DNA of 64,000 nt from positions 620,001 to 684,000 of the forward strand of contig NW_025317351.1 in the NCBI RefSeq assembly GCF_018873765.1, written 5' to 3'. Each line of letters begins with the position of its first letter. Position 1 is the first letter of the stretch. Positions 1 to 10,097 of this stretch are shown in pieces. A program made the position numbers and the translations under genes. The notes under the pieces were generated by a model that ran no database searches, was not told the origin of the DNA, and saw nothing but the letters and a program-made list of their open reading frames with translations. This DNA comes from Telopea speciosissima (taxonomy: Eukaryota > Streptophyta > Magnoliopsida > Proteales > Proteaceae).

Positions 1-381
1 CTCCATCGGGAAGCACAAGTTCCGACCAACCCTTTGTCTCTCGTGTTGCTTCGGCAAGGTCACCATGAACAACTCGTAGACGAAGACAAGCCAAGGCTCG
101 TCAGATCTTTGTCTGGGTGGCTGAGATCGAGGGCTCACGAGTTTCCAGAATTCAAAGAAAAATGCCGGAATCTCCTCTCCCGGAAGGGAAGAGGAGGCCG
201 TAGACACTCGGCCGATTTCAGGTACGATACGTTGAGTTACGCTCTTAATTTTGACGAAGGACCAGACGAATTTCAGAGCGACGAATTACATCTTAGGAAC
301 ATGTCACTCAGGCTTCCAGCGACGACACCAGCGAAATCGGTTATGTCGCCGGTGGTTGTAGAGGGGATCACTGTTATGTAA
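1..381 (+). CDS. Conserved plant protein, 3' part of the gene (5' end lies left of the window)
   Basis: Frame 1 is open from the first base to TAA at 379-381, so the coding sequence enters from outside; the visible part is 126 codons. It is basic and hydrophilic with no membrane segment. A block rich in Arg/Lys (around [12 protein letters not shown]) precedes the motif [19 protein letters not shown] recall a very similar block ([15 protein letters not shown]) at the C-terminal half of a family of small uncharacterised plant proteins sometimes labelled stress-induced; no biochemical role is known to me. There is no internal stop, which sets it apart from everything else in the window. The next coding-like sequence starts only 80 bp after the stop on the same strand, unusually tight for two plant genes. 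The family link is from memory, so moderate confidence; that it is coding is well supported. Confidence 0.7.
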   Translation, partial: LHREAQVPTNPLSLVLLRQGHHEQLVDEDKPRLVRSLSGWLRSRAHEFPEFKEKCRNLLSRKGRGGRRHSADFRYDTLSYALNFDEGPDEFQSDELHLRNMSLRLPATTPAKSVMSPVVVEGITVM

Positions 382-427
382 TAATGGCCGACTTTTTCTT
401 TCGACATCTTCCCAGACTATAAGCGAA

Positions 428-2071
428 ATGAATTTCACAAAGAGTGTCTGCAACTCTGCAATGGAAGAACAGGGCAGTCGCAACAAAACTGTTTGTGTTA
501 CAGGTGGTGCAGGATATATTGGTTCTTTTCTGGTCAAGAAGCTCTTAGAGAAAGGACACACCGTCCTTGCAACTCTCAGGAATCTGGGTAAACTAGTCTC
601 TATTTTTCTCCCTTTCTCTCTTTTCTCTCTCTCTCTCTCTCTCTCTGTTTTTTCATGTCAATTCCTTTTTGTTGAATTGATTAACAGATGATCATTCAAA
701 GGTAGGACTTCTCAAGAACTTCGCTGAAGCAAATACCAAATTACGGTTGTTCAAGGCTGATATCTATAACCCAGATGAGTTCAATCTCGCCATCCAGGGC
801 TGCGATTTCGTGTTCCATGTGGCCACTCCCTATCATAACAGCACCCAGAGCTCTGTAGTCTGTTAATTTCTCTTTCTCTAATCTTTTAATTAATTCTTCA
901 TTCTCACTGGATTTTTGTTATATTTTGATGATTAAACGGTACAAAGACACAACTGAAGCAGCCGTAGCATCAGTGGAGAGCATAGTGAAGTCCTGTTTAA
1001 GATCAGGAACAGTAAAGAGACTCATATATACTGCCACTGTGATGGCTGCATCACCATTGAAAGAAGATGGTTCTGGTGTCAAGGACTCCATGGATGAGTC
1101 GTGTTGGACACCTCTTGATCTCCCAAATAATTATTACGGTTCCAAGTTTCAGAAGGTGATTAATTACTTTTCTCAGTTATTGAGTGCTTTAGTATTAAAT
1201 CCCACTTGACTAATGCATTAGTATTAAATAATTAATTCTTATATCATGCATTAATATTAATAATCACTTGGTAGACTTATTGGAAGGGCCACTTGTTAGA
1301 CTTTGACTGAAGATGGTTTTTGGGCCCACAATTGATAGAAACTACTCAGTAAGGGTGTCAACTCATTCCGAATACCATTTATCGATACCGTATTGAATAA
1401 ATTCAGTATGAGATACCTGTATAATTGAGTCAGTATTTGATACGGTATCGATATGAACAAAATGATAAAAATTAATCATACCATACCATACCATACCATA
1501 CCATACCGAAGAGATATGGTATGGTATCAATATGGTCTATGGGTATGAGATACCTATACCAATCCGGTTTTCAGTACGATATCGGTATGAGGTGAATGTA
1601 CAGTGTACCATACCGATTGACACCCTTACTAAAAACCCAATTTTATTGTAGTGATCTGTAACAAGATTCTGAAACTCTAAATAATACATTGCAGGATTAT
1701 ACCTATTCATAAACTATATCCGAGAAAAAGTTATTGAACTATGAATGTAAAGAGAATAAACTGGAATTGGTGAGCTTGGCTTGTGGCCTTGTGGGAGGAG
1801 ATACTGTTCTATCTCTCATATCTGCAAGCTTGGGATGCCTTATGTCCCAACCTTTGAATGATCCAAACAGTCATCAACGCCTAGAATTTTTACAAGACTT
1901 TTTGGGTGAGGTTCCTATTGTGCACATCGACGACGTATGCGAAGCCCATATCTTCTGTATGGATCAATGGTCATTGCAGGGCAGATTTTTGTGTGCAAGC
2001 GACTTCCTAACCACAAATGAGGTTGCAGATTATTTCTGTCGATATCATCCGGAAATTTGCATTGCAGATGA
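428..2071 (+). pseudogene. DFR / anthocyanidin-reductase / vestitone-reductase-like NAD(P)H reductase, broken and 3'-truncated
   Basis: Four exons of a plant extended short-chain reductase are visible. Exon 1 runs 428-587 (the family-like start is ATG 461, giving [22 protein letters not shown]), with the Rossmann glycine motif GGAGYIG. Exon 2 is 688-854 (DxxNPDEFNLAIQGCDFVFHVATP). Exon 3 is 940-1155 (YKDTTEAAVASVESI, then GTVKRLIYTATVMAASP). Exon 4 is 1695-2071 (LELVSLACGLVGGDT, then GEVPIVHIDDVCEAH). Relatives reduce dihydroflavonols, anthocyanidins or isoflavanones in the cytosol. Three defects argue for a pseudogene. The acceptor before exon 3 reads GG (938-939) instead of AG. Exon 4 has an in-frame TAA at 1710-1712, where relatives have Lys of the SKT.SEK active-site region. 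No last exon follows the good donor at 2072; array repeats begin about 375 bp later. A short functional isoform is a weaker alternative. Confidence 0.8.
1348..1630. mobile_element. MITE-like element in the third intron of the reductase pseudogene
   Basis: A 283-bp segment begins AGTAAGGGTGTCAA and ends TTGACACCCTTACT, a perfect 14-bp terminal inverted repeat. The inside is strongly self-complementary, with GATACGGTATCGATA-like and GGTATGGTAT / ATACCATACC arms and a run of five to six ACCAT units near 1480-1506. Size and the GGGTGTCAA-type ends resemble non-autonomous hAT MITEs of plants. I could not find a convincing 8-bp target duplication by eye, so the family is an inference. Confidence 0.7.
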
Positions 2072-2446
2072 GTAAGAATATATCTCCTTTAAGTTTGAAA
2101 TTTCCTTCATGTTTCATTTTTTCAAGTTTTCTCCATATCTTAAATTAGAAAATTACTTGAATGGTTTAATCTATTTGAAGAAACAGAAGCCAGTGAAAAA
2201 AAAGTAAAAAATAACCATACATGGTAGGTAGCCCATAAAACTGAAAAGGGCCATTAAATTTGATATTTTAGTAATTCAAAGAACTCTTATATATATATCC
2301 AATAGTTTAAATGACTAATTTATTCTTCTATATGACAAAATAAATTGTTTGTGTATGAAAGTTAATCTCCGACACTTTCTATGTGAGAAACTTTTTCCAA
2401 TTTTATTTTTGTAGCCTTTTGGTTGAGTATCTCAATTGGCTATGGC
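2072..2446. other. AT-rich sequence with no gene seen
   Basis: This follows the last donor of the reductase pseudogene. It contains a TATATATAT run near 2288 and no open frame, and I see no match to the missing final exon. The repeat array starts at its right edge. Confidence 0.5.
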
Positions 2447-2514
2447 CTTTTAAGACTTGAGGTACCTCATAGGTACTTTAATCAAATGTTGGGCACCTTA
2501 CATGTAATTTACCC
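2447..2514. repeat. Lone right terminal repeat of the ARF-carrying Pack-MULE
   Basis: The sequence from CTTTTAAGACTTGAGG through the ACATGTAATTTACCC end is the same block that closes the ARF elements at 24900, 43567, 53569 and 58943. No ARF exons precede it here, so this is a remnant left at the border of the duplicated region. Confidence 0.75.
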
Positions 2515-3154
2515 TTACTTTTATGGATGATTAACACCACTTTCAGTTGCAACAGCAGCTAAATGTTAATATGTCCGGGAAGAAGAAAGGTGCACAGTGG
2601 GGGAAAGGGACAGCTTAAAAAAAGGAAAAATCAGAATTGTAAAAAAAAAGAAAGTTTCATGTACTCAGGTAACATAGTACATTCCAGTCAAACTTTTTCT
2701 TACAGAAACATTTCTTTCTATTGACTTGTGGCTATTGTTCATTAGCAGCACCTGTGGAGAGCAGCAGAGGCAGACACTGTAGTTTCAAAATCGTGCTTCT
2801 CAAGAATAAAACTAAGGTCCTCCAGTATTTGTGCATTGCTGGTGAGAAGTAGGTAACATAGTAAAAAAATAGGGTTTTTTTTTAATACTATTTTATCCCT
2901 TTTTTCCGTACTGATACGGTAGTTTCAAAATCATGCTTCTCAACAATCCTTGCTTCGGTTTATATTTGAGAAGTATAATCTAAGGTTTTCATTTGAATAA
3001 CAATGTCTAATATTGCATTTGCAGAGGATCGCTGCATTTTTGTCTATCTTTTTCTCTTTCTTGAATATTGATCTTGAAGCTTATCTACTGGCACCAGTAT
3101 TTCAATGCTTTGCTTACTTTTTTAGGTTGTTTTCTAATGTTTTGCTTGATACAG

Positions 3155-3241
3155 CTTGTTCAACCTCCTACAAATTCGGTTACGAGCCTTAGTTTCAGTC
3201 CCGATGGAAATTACCTCGTCGCTACTTCTTGGGACAATCAG
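3155..3241 (+). pseudogene. RAE1-like WD-protein exon, first copy in unit A
   Basis: This is one 29-codon exon after a CAG acceptor. It encodes QPPTNSVTSLSFSPDGNYL followed by VATSWDNQ. Plant RAE1 (Gle2-type mRNA export and nuclear-pore WD40 protein) has this block at the start of its first WD repeat (SISSLSFSP, then LVATSWDNQVRCWE). BUB3 is the nearest alternative but has ISSWD instead of ATSWD. The rest of RAE1 is absent: right after DNQ the sequence turns into a T-rich tract (GTTTTTTGATCGCC), so the exon is stranded. Its reading frame is intact here. Confidence 0.75.
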
Positions 3242-3782
3242 GTTTTTTGATCGCCGCCACAATAAAATTTCTTCCTTCTTCCTCTTTTCTCTTCTTTATT
3301 TTTAGTCATTCCCTCGCAGTGCTCATTCTAATTTGTGCTAATTTGAAGTGAAGACGTAATCTAATCTTTACGCATTTCCTTTTATGTGTGAAACTTTACT
3401 GTTTCTCAGGAATTCAGGGGTTGTGGTAGTCACTCCAGTCAGTCATACACGCCCATTTCATTCCTTCCTAAATCAGAAATGCTCTCTCCCGCTCTCCCTC
3501 TCCTCATAGAGACCTCATCTAGGTGCTTTCCATGTTGAGTTATGCTACCAGCAGAGGCCACTGTCCAAATTCTTTGAACAGGTGAAGGGAAATTTTTGGT
3601 TGGTTGAAGAAGTGCACCAATAAGTAAAACATTCGCTAACCAAAAACACTGGATAACTTGATTCTTCTTTGCCAAGGTGCACTCTCTCTCTCTCTCTCTC
3701 TCTATAGAGAACCCATATGTGATAAATTTTTGATGCTTTGCTTACTCGTTTAGGTTGTTTTCTGGTGTTTTTCTTGATGCAG

Positions 3783-3869
3783 GTTGTTCAACCTCCTACA
3801 AATTCGGTTACGAGCCTTAGTTTCAGTCCCGAGGGAAATTACCTAGTTGCTACTTCTTGGGACAACCGG
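3783..3869 (+). pseudogene. RAE1-like WD-protein exon, second copy in unit A
   Basis: The same 29-codon exon recurs about 630 bp after the first, preceded by the same intron end (TTTGCTTACTCGTTTAGG, then a CAG acceptor) and encoding FSPEGNYLVATSWDNR. The pair is an internal duplication that every full unit shares, so it predates the spread of the units. Between the pair lies about 540 bp of intron-like sequence with a TC microsatellite (3687-3702). Confidence 0.75.
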
Positions 3870-4020
3870 GTTTTTTGATCGCTGCCTCAATTGAATTTCT
3901 TTCTTCTTCCTCTTTTATCTTCCTTACTTTTTAGTCATTCTAATTTGTGCTATTTTTAAGTGAAGATCGTAATCTAATCTGTTCGCATTTCCTTCTTCCT
4001 CTTTTCTCTCCTTTATCTTC

Positions 4021-4242
4021 ATTGAGCTCCAGAAGCAAGCATATTAAGGACCGGTTCCATATTCGTCAGAATCCATTTTTTCTGCCATCGTTGAAATCAT
4101 CTATATGCTTTACAGTTGCAGAAGCCAACTCCAGAGCCGCCAAGAACAATCCATCTCAGCGGAGTCTTTTGTTTTCACAATGCCTCTTTATTACGTAAAT
4201 GCCCCTCCCCACATGGGAAGCGCCTATACTACCATTGCCGCT
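4021..4242 (+). pseudogene. Methionyl-tRNA synthetase (organellar type) N-terminal fragment, unit A
   Basis: A Ser/Arg-rich stretch (SSRSKHIKDRFHIRQNP) resembles a plastid/mitochondrial transit peptide. It is followed by [20 protein letters not shown] and TTIAA. The block [20 protein letters not shown] with the PPHMGSAY class-I signature is the start of the catalytic domain of plant organellar MetRS (Arabidopsis OVA1 type), which charges tRNA-Met. The transit part and the catalytic start are in different frames in this copy. The match stops after TTIAA, where aquaporin sequence begins. A near-repeat of GCCAAGAACAATC lies both before (4138-4150) and just after (4243-4255) the catalytic piece. 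Confidence 0.8.
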
Positions 4243-4261
4243 GCCAAGAACAATCTGCCTC

Positions 4262-4730
4262 TAGTTTTGTTTCATGATCTTCATCCTTGTTTACTGCACC
4301 GCCGGTATCTCTAGTGGGTAATCCATTTGTTTGCTTCTTTTTTTGTTTTCTGTTGTTTACAATTTGATTATAAACAATTGTGTGTGTGTGTGTGTGTGTG
4401 TACAGGAGGGCATATTAACCCAGAAGTAACGTTTGGGCTTTTCATAGCCCGTAAAGTGTCACCAATCCGTGCTGTGATGTACATGGTGGCACAATGCTTG
4501 GGTGCAATGTGTGAAATAGGGCTAGTAAAGGCCTTCCAAAAGTCTTACTATGTGCAGTATGGTGGTGGGGCGAATGAGATCACCGATGGCTACAGGAAAG
4601 GTGTGGGTTTGGCGGCTGAAATTAATGGTACCTTCGTCCTTGTCTACACAGTTTTCTTTGCTACTTATCCCATGACAAGTGCCAGAGACTCTCATATCCC
4701 CGTAAGTTCACCTGTTTTACTTGGAAAATA
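4262..4730 (+). pseudogene. PIP2-type aquaporin fragment, unit A
   Basis: The end of exon 1 ([14 protein letters not shown]-like, 4268-4312) is followed by an intron with a (TG)n tract and then a full-length exon 2 (4406-4701, 296 nt) with a GTAAGT donor. Exon 2 reads [18 protein letters not shown], then [20 protein letters not shown] and [12 protein letters not shown]. Plasma-membrane aquaporins have [13 protein letters not shown] (loop B with the first NPA) and [30 protein letters not shown] is the PIP2 form. Here NPA has become NPE and FSATDPKRS has become FATYPMTS. The frame is open, but the other membrane helices and the second NPA are missing, so it cannot be a water channel. Confidence 0.9.
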
Positions 4731-4740
4731 GAGTATTAGT

Positions 4741-5201
4741 AGAAGTGATATAGAAATCATTCTACTTAAGTCTGCAGGAAATTAGAAACTCAAGTAGGTA
4801 TTTCTGTAATAGAGAGTTCGGACTAGGCAATGAACTCCACTTAAGATCGATTGAGGAATAGATAACATGATCAGCACTAAACCAGATCTGTCAACTGAAG
4901 AGAATATTATGACTAGTTAGTTAACAGAAAAGCAACTCAAGAGTTAAAGTACGTGCAGAAAGGGTGAAAACAGCAAACTGGCCTTGAGAGAACTAGAAGA
5001 GAAGATGCAAATAAGAATAAGGAAGAAGATATGTTAAGCTTCTTGCCTAACTGCGGAGGAGGAATCCCACCAACTTCAGACTTGGTATCCCACTAAGGTT
5101 TTCCCTACTGAATCCCACAGTAGAGCAATCCTGAATCCCACAAAACCAGGTTCTATTCCTCACAGAACTCACAAGCTCAAGGCTAAACTGTTTCTCAAAT
5201 C
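4741..5201. other. Non-coding sequence of unknown origin
   Basis: No coding similarity is seen. Short direct repeats of the kind AATCCCAC recur near 5060-5150. This and the flank after 5999 look like one older repeat into which the MITE at 5210-5767 inserted. Confidence 0.4.
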
Positions 5202-5209
5202 GTTGGGGT

Positions 5210-5767
5210 CATAGTTGTCAAGGTATTGCCTAAGTGCCGTCTAGGCATCCGGGTGGGTTTCGAAGGACTGGGCAGTCACCCACCTTATTCTAACTTAACA
5301 AGGTGTTGCCTAGAGTGCCTAGGTCCCTGTCGGTTTTCCCCCCCTCCAAATAATGGTGTTTCTAACACATTTTTATTGGCTTGTGTACAATTTTGTGTAT
5401 AGGTGAGAAGAGTGGGATCATTTGGTACCAAAGGCAAATAAATAAATCGAATTTCACTAGGTCACTTTTCTTGTACACCTTCTCTTGTTTACTTAAAGAT
5501 TATTTTTTCCCTCTTAATAATGTTGTTTCTTACATACTGTTGCTGCTGTAATGCTGTAATAACATTGCTAGATAAAATGGCAAATTAGTGTATAGATTCA
5601 ATCTGTATTGTTGTTGTTGTAATGCTATATTCATAATTATATATTGCTATACTAGATATAATGGATACATAAAAACAAATACTAGGGCGCCTAGGCGGAT
5701 GCTTTGTCGTCTTAGCGCTTAGGTGACCTTCCAACGCCTTGATCTCCTAGGTGCCTTGACAACTATG
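5210..5767. mobile_element. hAT-type MITE with an 8-bp target duplication
   Basis: The left end is CATAGTTGTCAAGG and the right end CCTTGACAACTATG, a perfect 14-bp inverted repeat continued by GCCTAGGCG-rich subterminal repeats. The element is flanked by the direct 8-bp repeat GTTGGGGT at 5202-5209 and 5768-5775. An 8-bp duplication and CATAGTTGTCAAGGCGCC-like ends fit the widespread plant non-autonomous hAT MITEs. There is no open frame inside. Confidence 0.85.
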
Positions 5768-5994
5768 GTTGGGGTAGTGTGATCCCCAACTCTTTATTTT
5801 TAACTTGAATGAAATAAGCAAAATAGGATACACAAAAATGAAAAAAAAATCTAGGGCGCCTAGGCAGATGCTGTCGCCTTAGCACTTAGACGGCCCTCCG
5901 GCGCCTTGGGTCTCCTAGGCGCCTTGACAACTATGGTTGGGGTAGTGTGATCCCCTACTCTTTATTTATAAACTTCAATGAAATAAGAAAAATA
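5663..5994. repeat. Tandem duplication of the MITE right end plus flank
   Basis: 5663-5825 and 5826-5994 are two diverged copies of one block of about 165 bp. Each contains the GGGCGCCTAGGC subterminal repeat, the CCTTGACAACTATG end, the GTTGGGGT target copy and the flank down to GAAATAAG. The target sequence therefore occurs three times (5202, 5768, 5936). Confidence 0.8.
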
Positions 5995-6581
5995 GAAACT
6001 CTTCTAGAACTTAACAACATAGAAACTAACACTAATCCCGCATAGGACTCAAATCTCTCATATATTTCGCTTATAGAATTTGCCCATTACAATAGTAAAC
6101 CCAAAAATACTAAGCCTTTGGCCTTACCCATTGGTCACTTAAGTAAAACATTGGTCCATTCTTGGTCTAGTCTAATGGCCAGGTTTGCTGCTGGCCTTCT
6201 TGTTCTTCTGAACTGCATCATCATTTCTCTTATTAGTCCCCCTCTACTGACATTATTTTTGTAGTGATGCTGTTGTAGCTGCTGCTCTATTGCGCGATTG
6301 CTTAATACACCAACCTTTTCAAGCAATTACTTGACAGCTCCTGAAACCTGACGATGTTAGTTTTCTGTTAGTGGTTGAATGGAAAAGTCCATTTTACCTC
6401 ACCCCTAACCTCCACTAAACCGTAAAAATGCAGGAAAAACCTGCAATTGAAAATCCAGAACCCAGCCCTTGGTGTTGCACTTCTGCTGGCCATTCCGGTG
6501 GTCAGCCGCAGCGCCGTCCGACACCAGTGTTCTCTGTATGCCGGTGCATCTTGCTTCATTTTATAATATTTATCCATTGCT
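5995..6581. other. Non-coding sequence of unknown origin
   Basis: 6070-6330 is pyrimidine-rich on the + strand. The short open frames on both strands have no recognisable motif. Nothing further can be supported. Confidence 0.35.
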
Positions 6582-6717
6582 GCCCAAGGAAAGTCCCTGG
6601 TTGGACTCATTCAGAACCTGCAACTACACCTGGCGGTACTGTGGCAAGACAAGGTATGATTCTAAGAATCTCATACATCAATCGCTAAAATAGTCCAACC
6701 AGGGACTTTCCTTGGGC
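6582..6717. repeat. Perfect 26-bp inverted repeat with an 84-bp spacer
   Basis: GCCCAAGGAAAGTCCCTGGT and the following TGGACT (6582-6607) recur as the exact reverse complement at 6692-6717. A transcript from either strand would fold into a stem of 26 pairs. The spacer shows no second arm. Confidence 0.8.
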
Positions 6718-8953
6718 TAGTGTTGTGCGTCTAAAGGTTCTGGACCTTCTGGTTCGTTTTGGACTCTATACTCCTTGTCCAAATCCAAACTCGGGAAGAC
6801 AGCAGCAGGAATCGTGTAATCAGGAACTCGGGATAAGCATTTAGTGAAGTATCTCAATTTTTAAACGTTGTTGACTTTGTAATCTGCATTTTTAGATATC
6901 CGTGTAAGCTCTTGGCTATTAGAGACTATAATCTATATGGGTTCTCAGAGTTCAAAATCTATTCCAGTGCAAGTTTCTACCCAATAACTAGTGGATGGAA
7001 TGCTACGTAGAGCTCCATTTTCATAGTTGAACTGTTTCCATGGATTTTTGAATCCCTCCAAATAAATTGTAAAGCTAACTACGAGTGTTTGAATTTTGGG
7101 GTTTGAGCTAAGGCAATCTGCTTCGAGTCTCACTCTCTCACCTCGCAACACAGCCAGCAAATTAATTGGGGCCCAGAAAAAATCCACCAAGTAGTTGCAG
7201 GTTCTGAAACATCTCTCATTCTAGGTTGTTGAGGCTGCTTGGTGCTGAATTTATAGCAGGCCCACTGTTGCGGTTCAACTGTTACCCAGGTCCCAACCTC
7301 CACGTAGTGGTGGGTTGGGTTGCAGTAGGGGGTAGGGGCAATGAGGTTGCAGGAAGAAGAAGAAGAAGGAGGAGGAGGGTAAAAGGGTTACTTCACTACC
7401 CTTAAAGGGTAGTTTGGGCATTTAGGATTTTTCTAATCCATGACATCATCACTAAACGGTGACTGACCAACGGACAGGACCTACTTGAAAGAAATTGTAA
7501 AATGCAGGGGGTGTTCAAGAAAGTTTTTGAAAAATGGGGGGGGGGGTATTAAGCAATCGGGCAATAGTACATGGGGTGTACAAGTAATAAGTATTGGGCT
7601 TATTTTTGTGGGAAAAAAAGCCTTGGTTTGGGTTATATATGTGTTGGGTCTTTAGTCCAATGGGTATTCAGTGTAATGGCCTATTTTAATGGACCTAAAA
7701 TATGGTAGGGGGGTAGGAATACGAGATTTACTTCATTAGTTTAATTAGTCCTTATTGGGTTTGTTTCCTTTAGTATTTTAGCTTCCAAGTCAGTTTATGT
7801 TATCTTATCAGTTCAGGATTGGTTTAGGCGTTTATTTTTTTTGAGTTTGAGTATGTTTTCGAGTCTTTCATATAAGATTGTAAGGGGCTACAGCCCTATC
7901 CACGAATTTGATGAATAGAGCATTGGCTTTTGCCTCTTATTCCTGTGAGATTCAGAAACTGTTTTAGATGCAACAAAGCGTTGGTGGAATACCAAATAAT
8001 GGCTGGTGGTATTCCAGTCGAGGACTAAGTGGGATGCTTAGTTCATATCCTTCTTCTTCTCTTATTTAATCCTTCCATTGATTCCAAGTAAGTAACATAA
8101 CTTTTCTATCATTTGTATCTTTTAGTTGCTGAATCTATTACTAGTTAATGATCTGAAATTTCTATCCTCTTGTTTAAACTTCCATTAATGTTCTGGTTCA
8201 GGTTCATGCATAAAACCCAGTTTTCCTTCAAGTTTCTTGAATTCCTATTCCAACAAGGAATTTGTTGAAACCCAACTTTTGACTACTGAAATTCAAATCT
8301 GATTTCACATTAAGCTTTTGGTTTTCTGTTCTAAGTTCCCTGCGGTTTCAAAATCTCATTTTTGAACTGATTTCTGAGAATTGTATTTCAAGTCTAATTT
8401 CACTCAACTCAGTTTCTATATTCTGTTTTCAAGTTCTGATTTCTGTTTGCTATTACAGTTTCTAATCACTGCTCATACATCAAATTAGTTCGCTCTTTTT
8501 GCTGCCTGAAACATCCTGAATATACTGGTTTCGGTTACTGGTCTGAACCTTGTTTCTAGAATCCTACCCCCACTAGGATTAACCTGTAATTTCATATCTG
8601 TCCATCAGATTTGAACCATATTTTGGGAAACCAGTCTTCTCCATACAATTGACCTTCGACCATGGACCATCTTCTGAATTAAATCAGAACCTTGGATTAT
8701 TTGTTGTTATAAATCTCTTGAATTCAGGTTTTTAAACCTGTCATTGCGATTCTGGCTGCAATTGAGTTTCTGATCCTAGTCCTCTAGGCTTCTAGAAAGT
8801 AGAAACCCATCACCGATAGTATATTCCTAGTCCAAAATTTAAATCCCATTTTTCTTCTTCCTCATACATTAGACATCAGAAGAAGACAGAAGAGGGTGCA
8901 TTAAGGAGATTGATTGGTGGAAGAACTGAGACAGGAGTAGTTTCATACTGCAT
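6718..8953. other. Long non-coding stretch, probably an old unclassified retroelement remnant
   Basis: I see no gene. 7344-7380 is a purine microsatellite (GAA/GGA). 7380-7600 carries long G runs and phrases such as GGGTGTTCAAG and GGGTGTACAAG. 7600-7960 resembles a retroelement terminal region: a polyadenylation-like AT-rich part, then GAGCATTGGCTTTTGCCTC. 8060-8940 is a pyrimidine-rich run of short words (TTTCTG, AATTC, CAGTTTC) with no open frame. The retroelement idea rests on texture only, because no paired end was found. Confidence 0.3.
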
Positions 8954-9116
8954 AAAAGGGCGTACCCAGTGCACAATTCTCCCGCCACTGCGGGGTCTGG
9001 GGATGGTCATAATGTATGCAGCCTTACCCCCACTTCACAGAGAGGCTGTTTCCAGAGACTTGAACCCGTAACCACTTGGTCACCAATGGAGCAACCTTAC
9101 CGTTGCACCAAGGTCC
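8954..9116 (-). mobile_element. tRNA-derived SINE of the Au type
   Basis: Read on the minus strand, it begins GGACCTTGGTGCAACGGTAA (A-box), continues with GGTTGCTCC and the B-box GGTTCAAGTCTCTGG, then GGGGTAAGGCTGCATACATT, CCCCAGACCCCGCAGTGGCG and GTGCACTGGGTACGCCCTTTT. This is the familiar Au-SINE layout of flowering plants: a tRNA-like head, a conserved body and a short T-rich end. ATACTGCAT just left (8945-8953) and ATATTGCAT at 9129-9137 may be a decayed target duplication, although a 12-bp gap before the second copy weakens this. It is not a tRNA gene. Confidence 0.85.
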
Positions 9117-10097
9117 AACGCCAGTTTGATATTGCATATGATTTCAAAATACAAGCAGAATACAATAGGCAATGTTTGAAAGTGGATTACATGGGCTAAG
9201 AAGGTTATCCTAGGTGATAGCAAAGTCACATCACATACCTTACTGGATAGATTTTTGTCTCTGGAAGGAAGAAAAAGAAAGGATAGTTTGATGTCTTAGA
9301 TTTATAAACTGGAACTTGCGAGAAGAAAAACTATGGTCGTTTAGAGATTTGTTGATGGAGGAAAATGAAAACAAATATGTCCAAATTTCATCATGTTTTG
9401 ATCCATTTTTCTAAATAGGCCTCCTATGTAGCTTGCAAGTAAGTATTATCAAGTTGATACATTAACATGGTTATAGTCCCTTAGGATAAGGGTTGTCTAT
9501 TGGGCTAGGCTCAGCTCGAACCAGATGTACCAGATTCAAACTTTTGCTTGGGTTGGGAAGGAGTGTCCATGGCATCAAGTTGGGCAAGGACTAAGCTTAG
9601 GATTCGGTAACTCCATCCGACCTGGTACGTGACACTTACATTTAGGTCATTTTGCTGGTCTTTACTGTTACATGTATGATCTGTCACCTTGCAGCTGTGT
9701 AATAAATCAAGAAAAGTTAAACCCAGACAAAACCGACTCAAACTCAATTTATGCTAGGATTTGCTAAGTTTAATTCAGAATGGGCTTTTAGATACACCCA
9801 AACTTGAGCTCTGATTGGTTGTTCCTCATGCACAACATCAAACTTAGGTTAGCTCACCCAGGTTGCAGTATAATTTATGATGGAATGAAGATAATGATGT
9901 TTTTTAATCAAATGATTTTAAGATTTATCAGACTAAGACAGAAAATATGCAGCGCAAACTTACTAAAAATAGAACTGAGGGATTACATGATGGTTATGAG
10001 ATACCACACCAACAATGATTTTTCAGTCATTCATATGATTCTGCCTTACTGTTTACCCTAATTGACACGAAGGCATGCATGTCTCTCCTCTCTACAG
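9117..10097. other. AT-rich non-coding sequence
   Basis: The open frames here are short and compositionally random. No motif, intron signal or repeat end could be supported. Confidence 0.4.

Larger units (their letters stand above)
2515..4740 (+). repeat. Chimeric gene-fragment unit A (first of five)
   Basis: This stretch shares its whole order with 24901-27160, 43568-45681, 53570-55876 and 58944-61350. A leader around TTGCAACAGCAGCTAAATG and the TAGTTTCAAAATCATGCTTCTC motifs comes first, then RAE1 exon, RAE1 exon, MetRS N-terminus and PIP aquaporin. Unit A ends soon after the PIP exon 2 donor, at about 4740, without the PIP exon 3 start that most other copies have. The pieces come from unrelated genes, all lie on the + strand, and all keep intron sequence. 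Confidence 0.85.

Noticed and set aside
304-561. Minus-strand open frame overlapping the first gene and reductase exon 1
   Set aside because: Shadow of two coding regions on the opposite strand, with no motif.
1479-1506. CRISPR-like or satellite array from the ACCAT repeats
   Set aside because: Five-base repeats without spacers, inside a MITE in a plant intron.
3439-3675. Conserved minus-strand open frame between the two RAE1 exons (also at 25794 and 44484)
   Set aside because: It recurs only because the units are duplicated. There is no known motif, and the frame is lost in units D and E.
4406-4701. A functional aquaporin gene here or at the other PIP copies
   Set aside because: Only the end of exon 1, exon 2 and the first 14 or so codons of exon 3 exist in any copy. 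The second NPA and several helices are absent everywhere.
2515-4740. Helitron origin for the chimeric units
   Set aside because: Helitrons also capture genes, but I saw no TC start or CTRR end with a hairpin at the unit borders, whereas MULE-type arms are visible. Not excluded, only unsupported.
8954-9116. A tRNA gene on the minus strand
   Set aside because: A and B boxes are present, but no full cloverleaf. The body and tail are those of an Au-type SINE.
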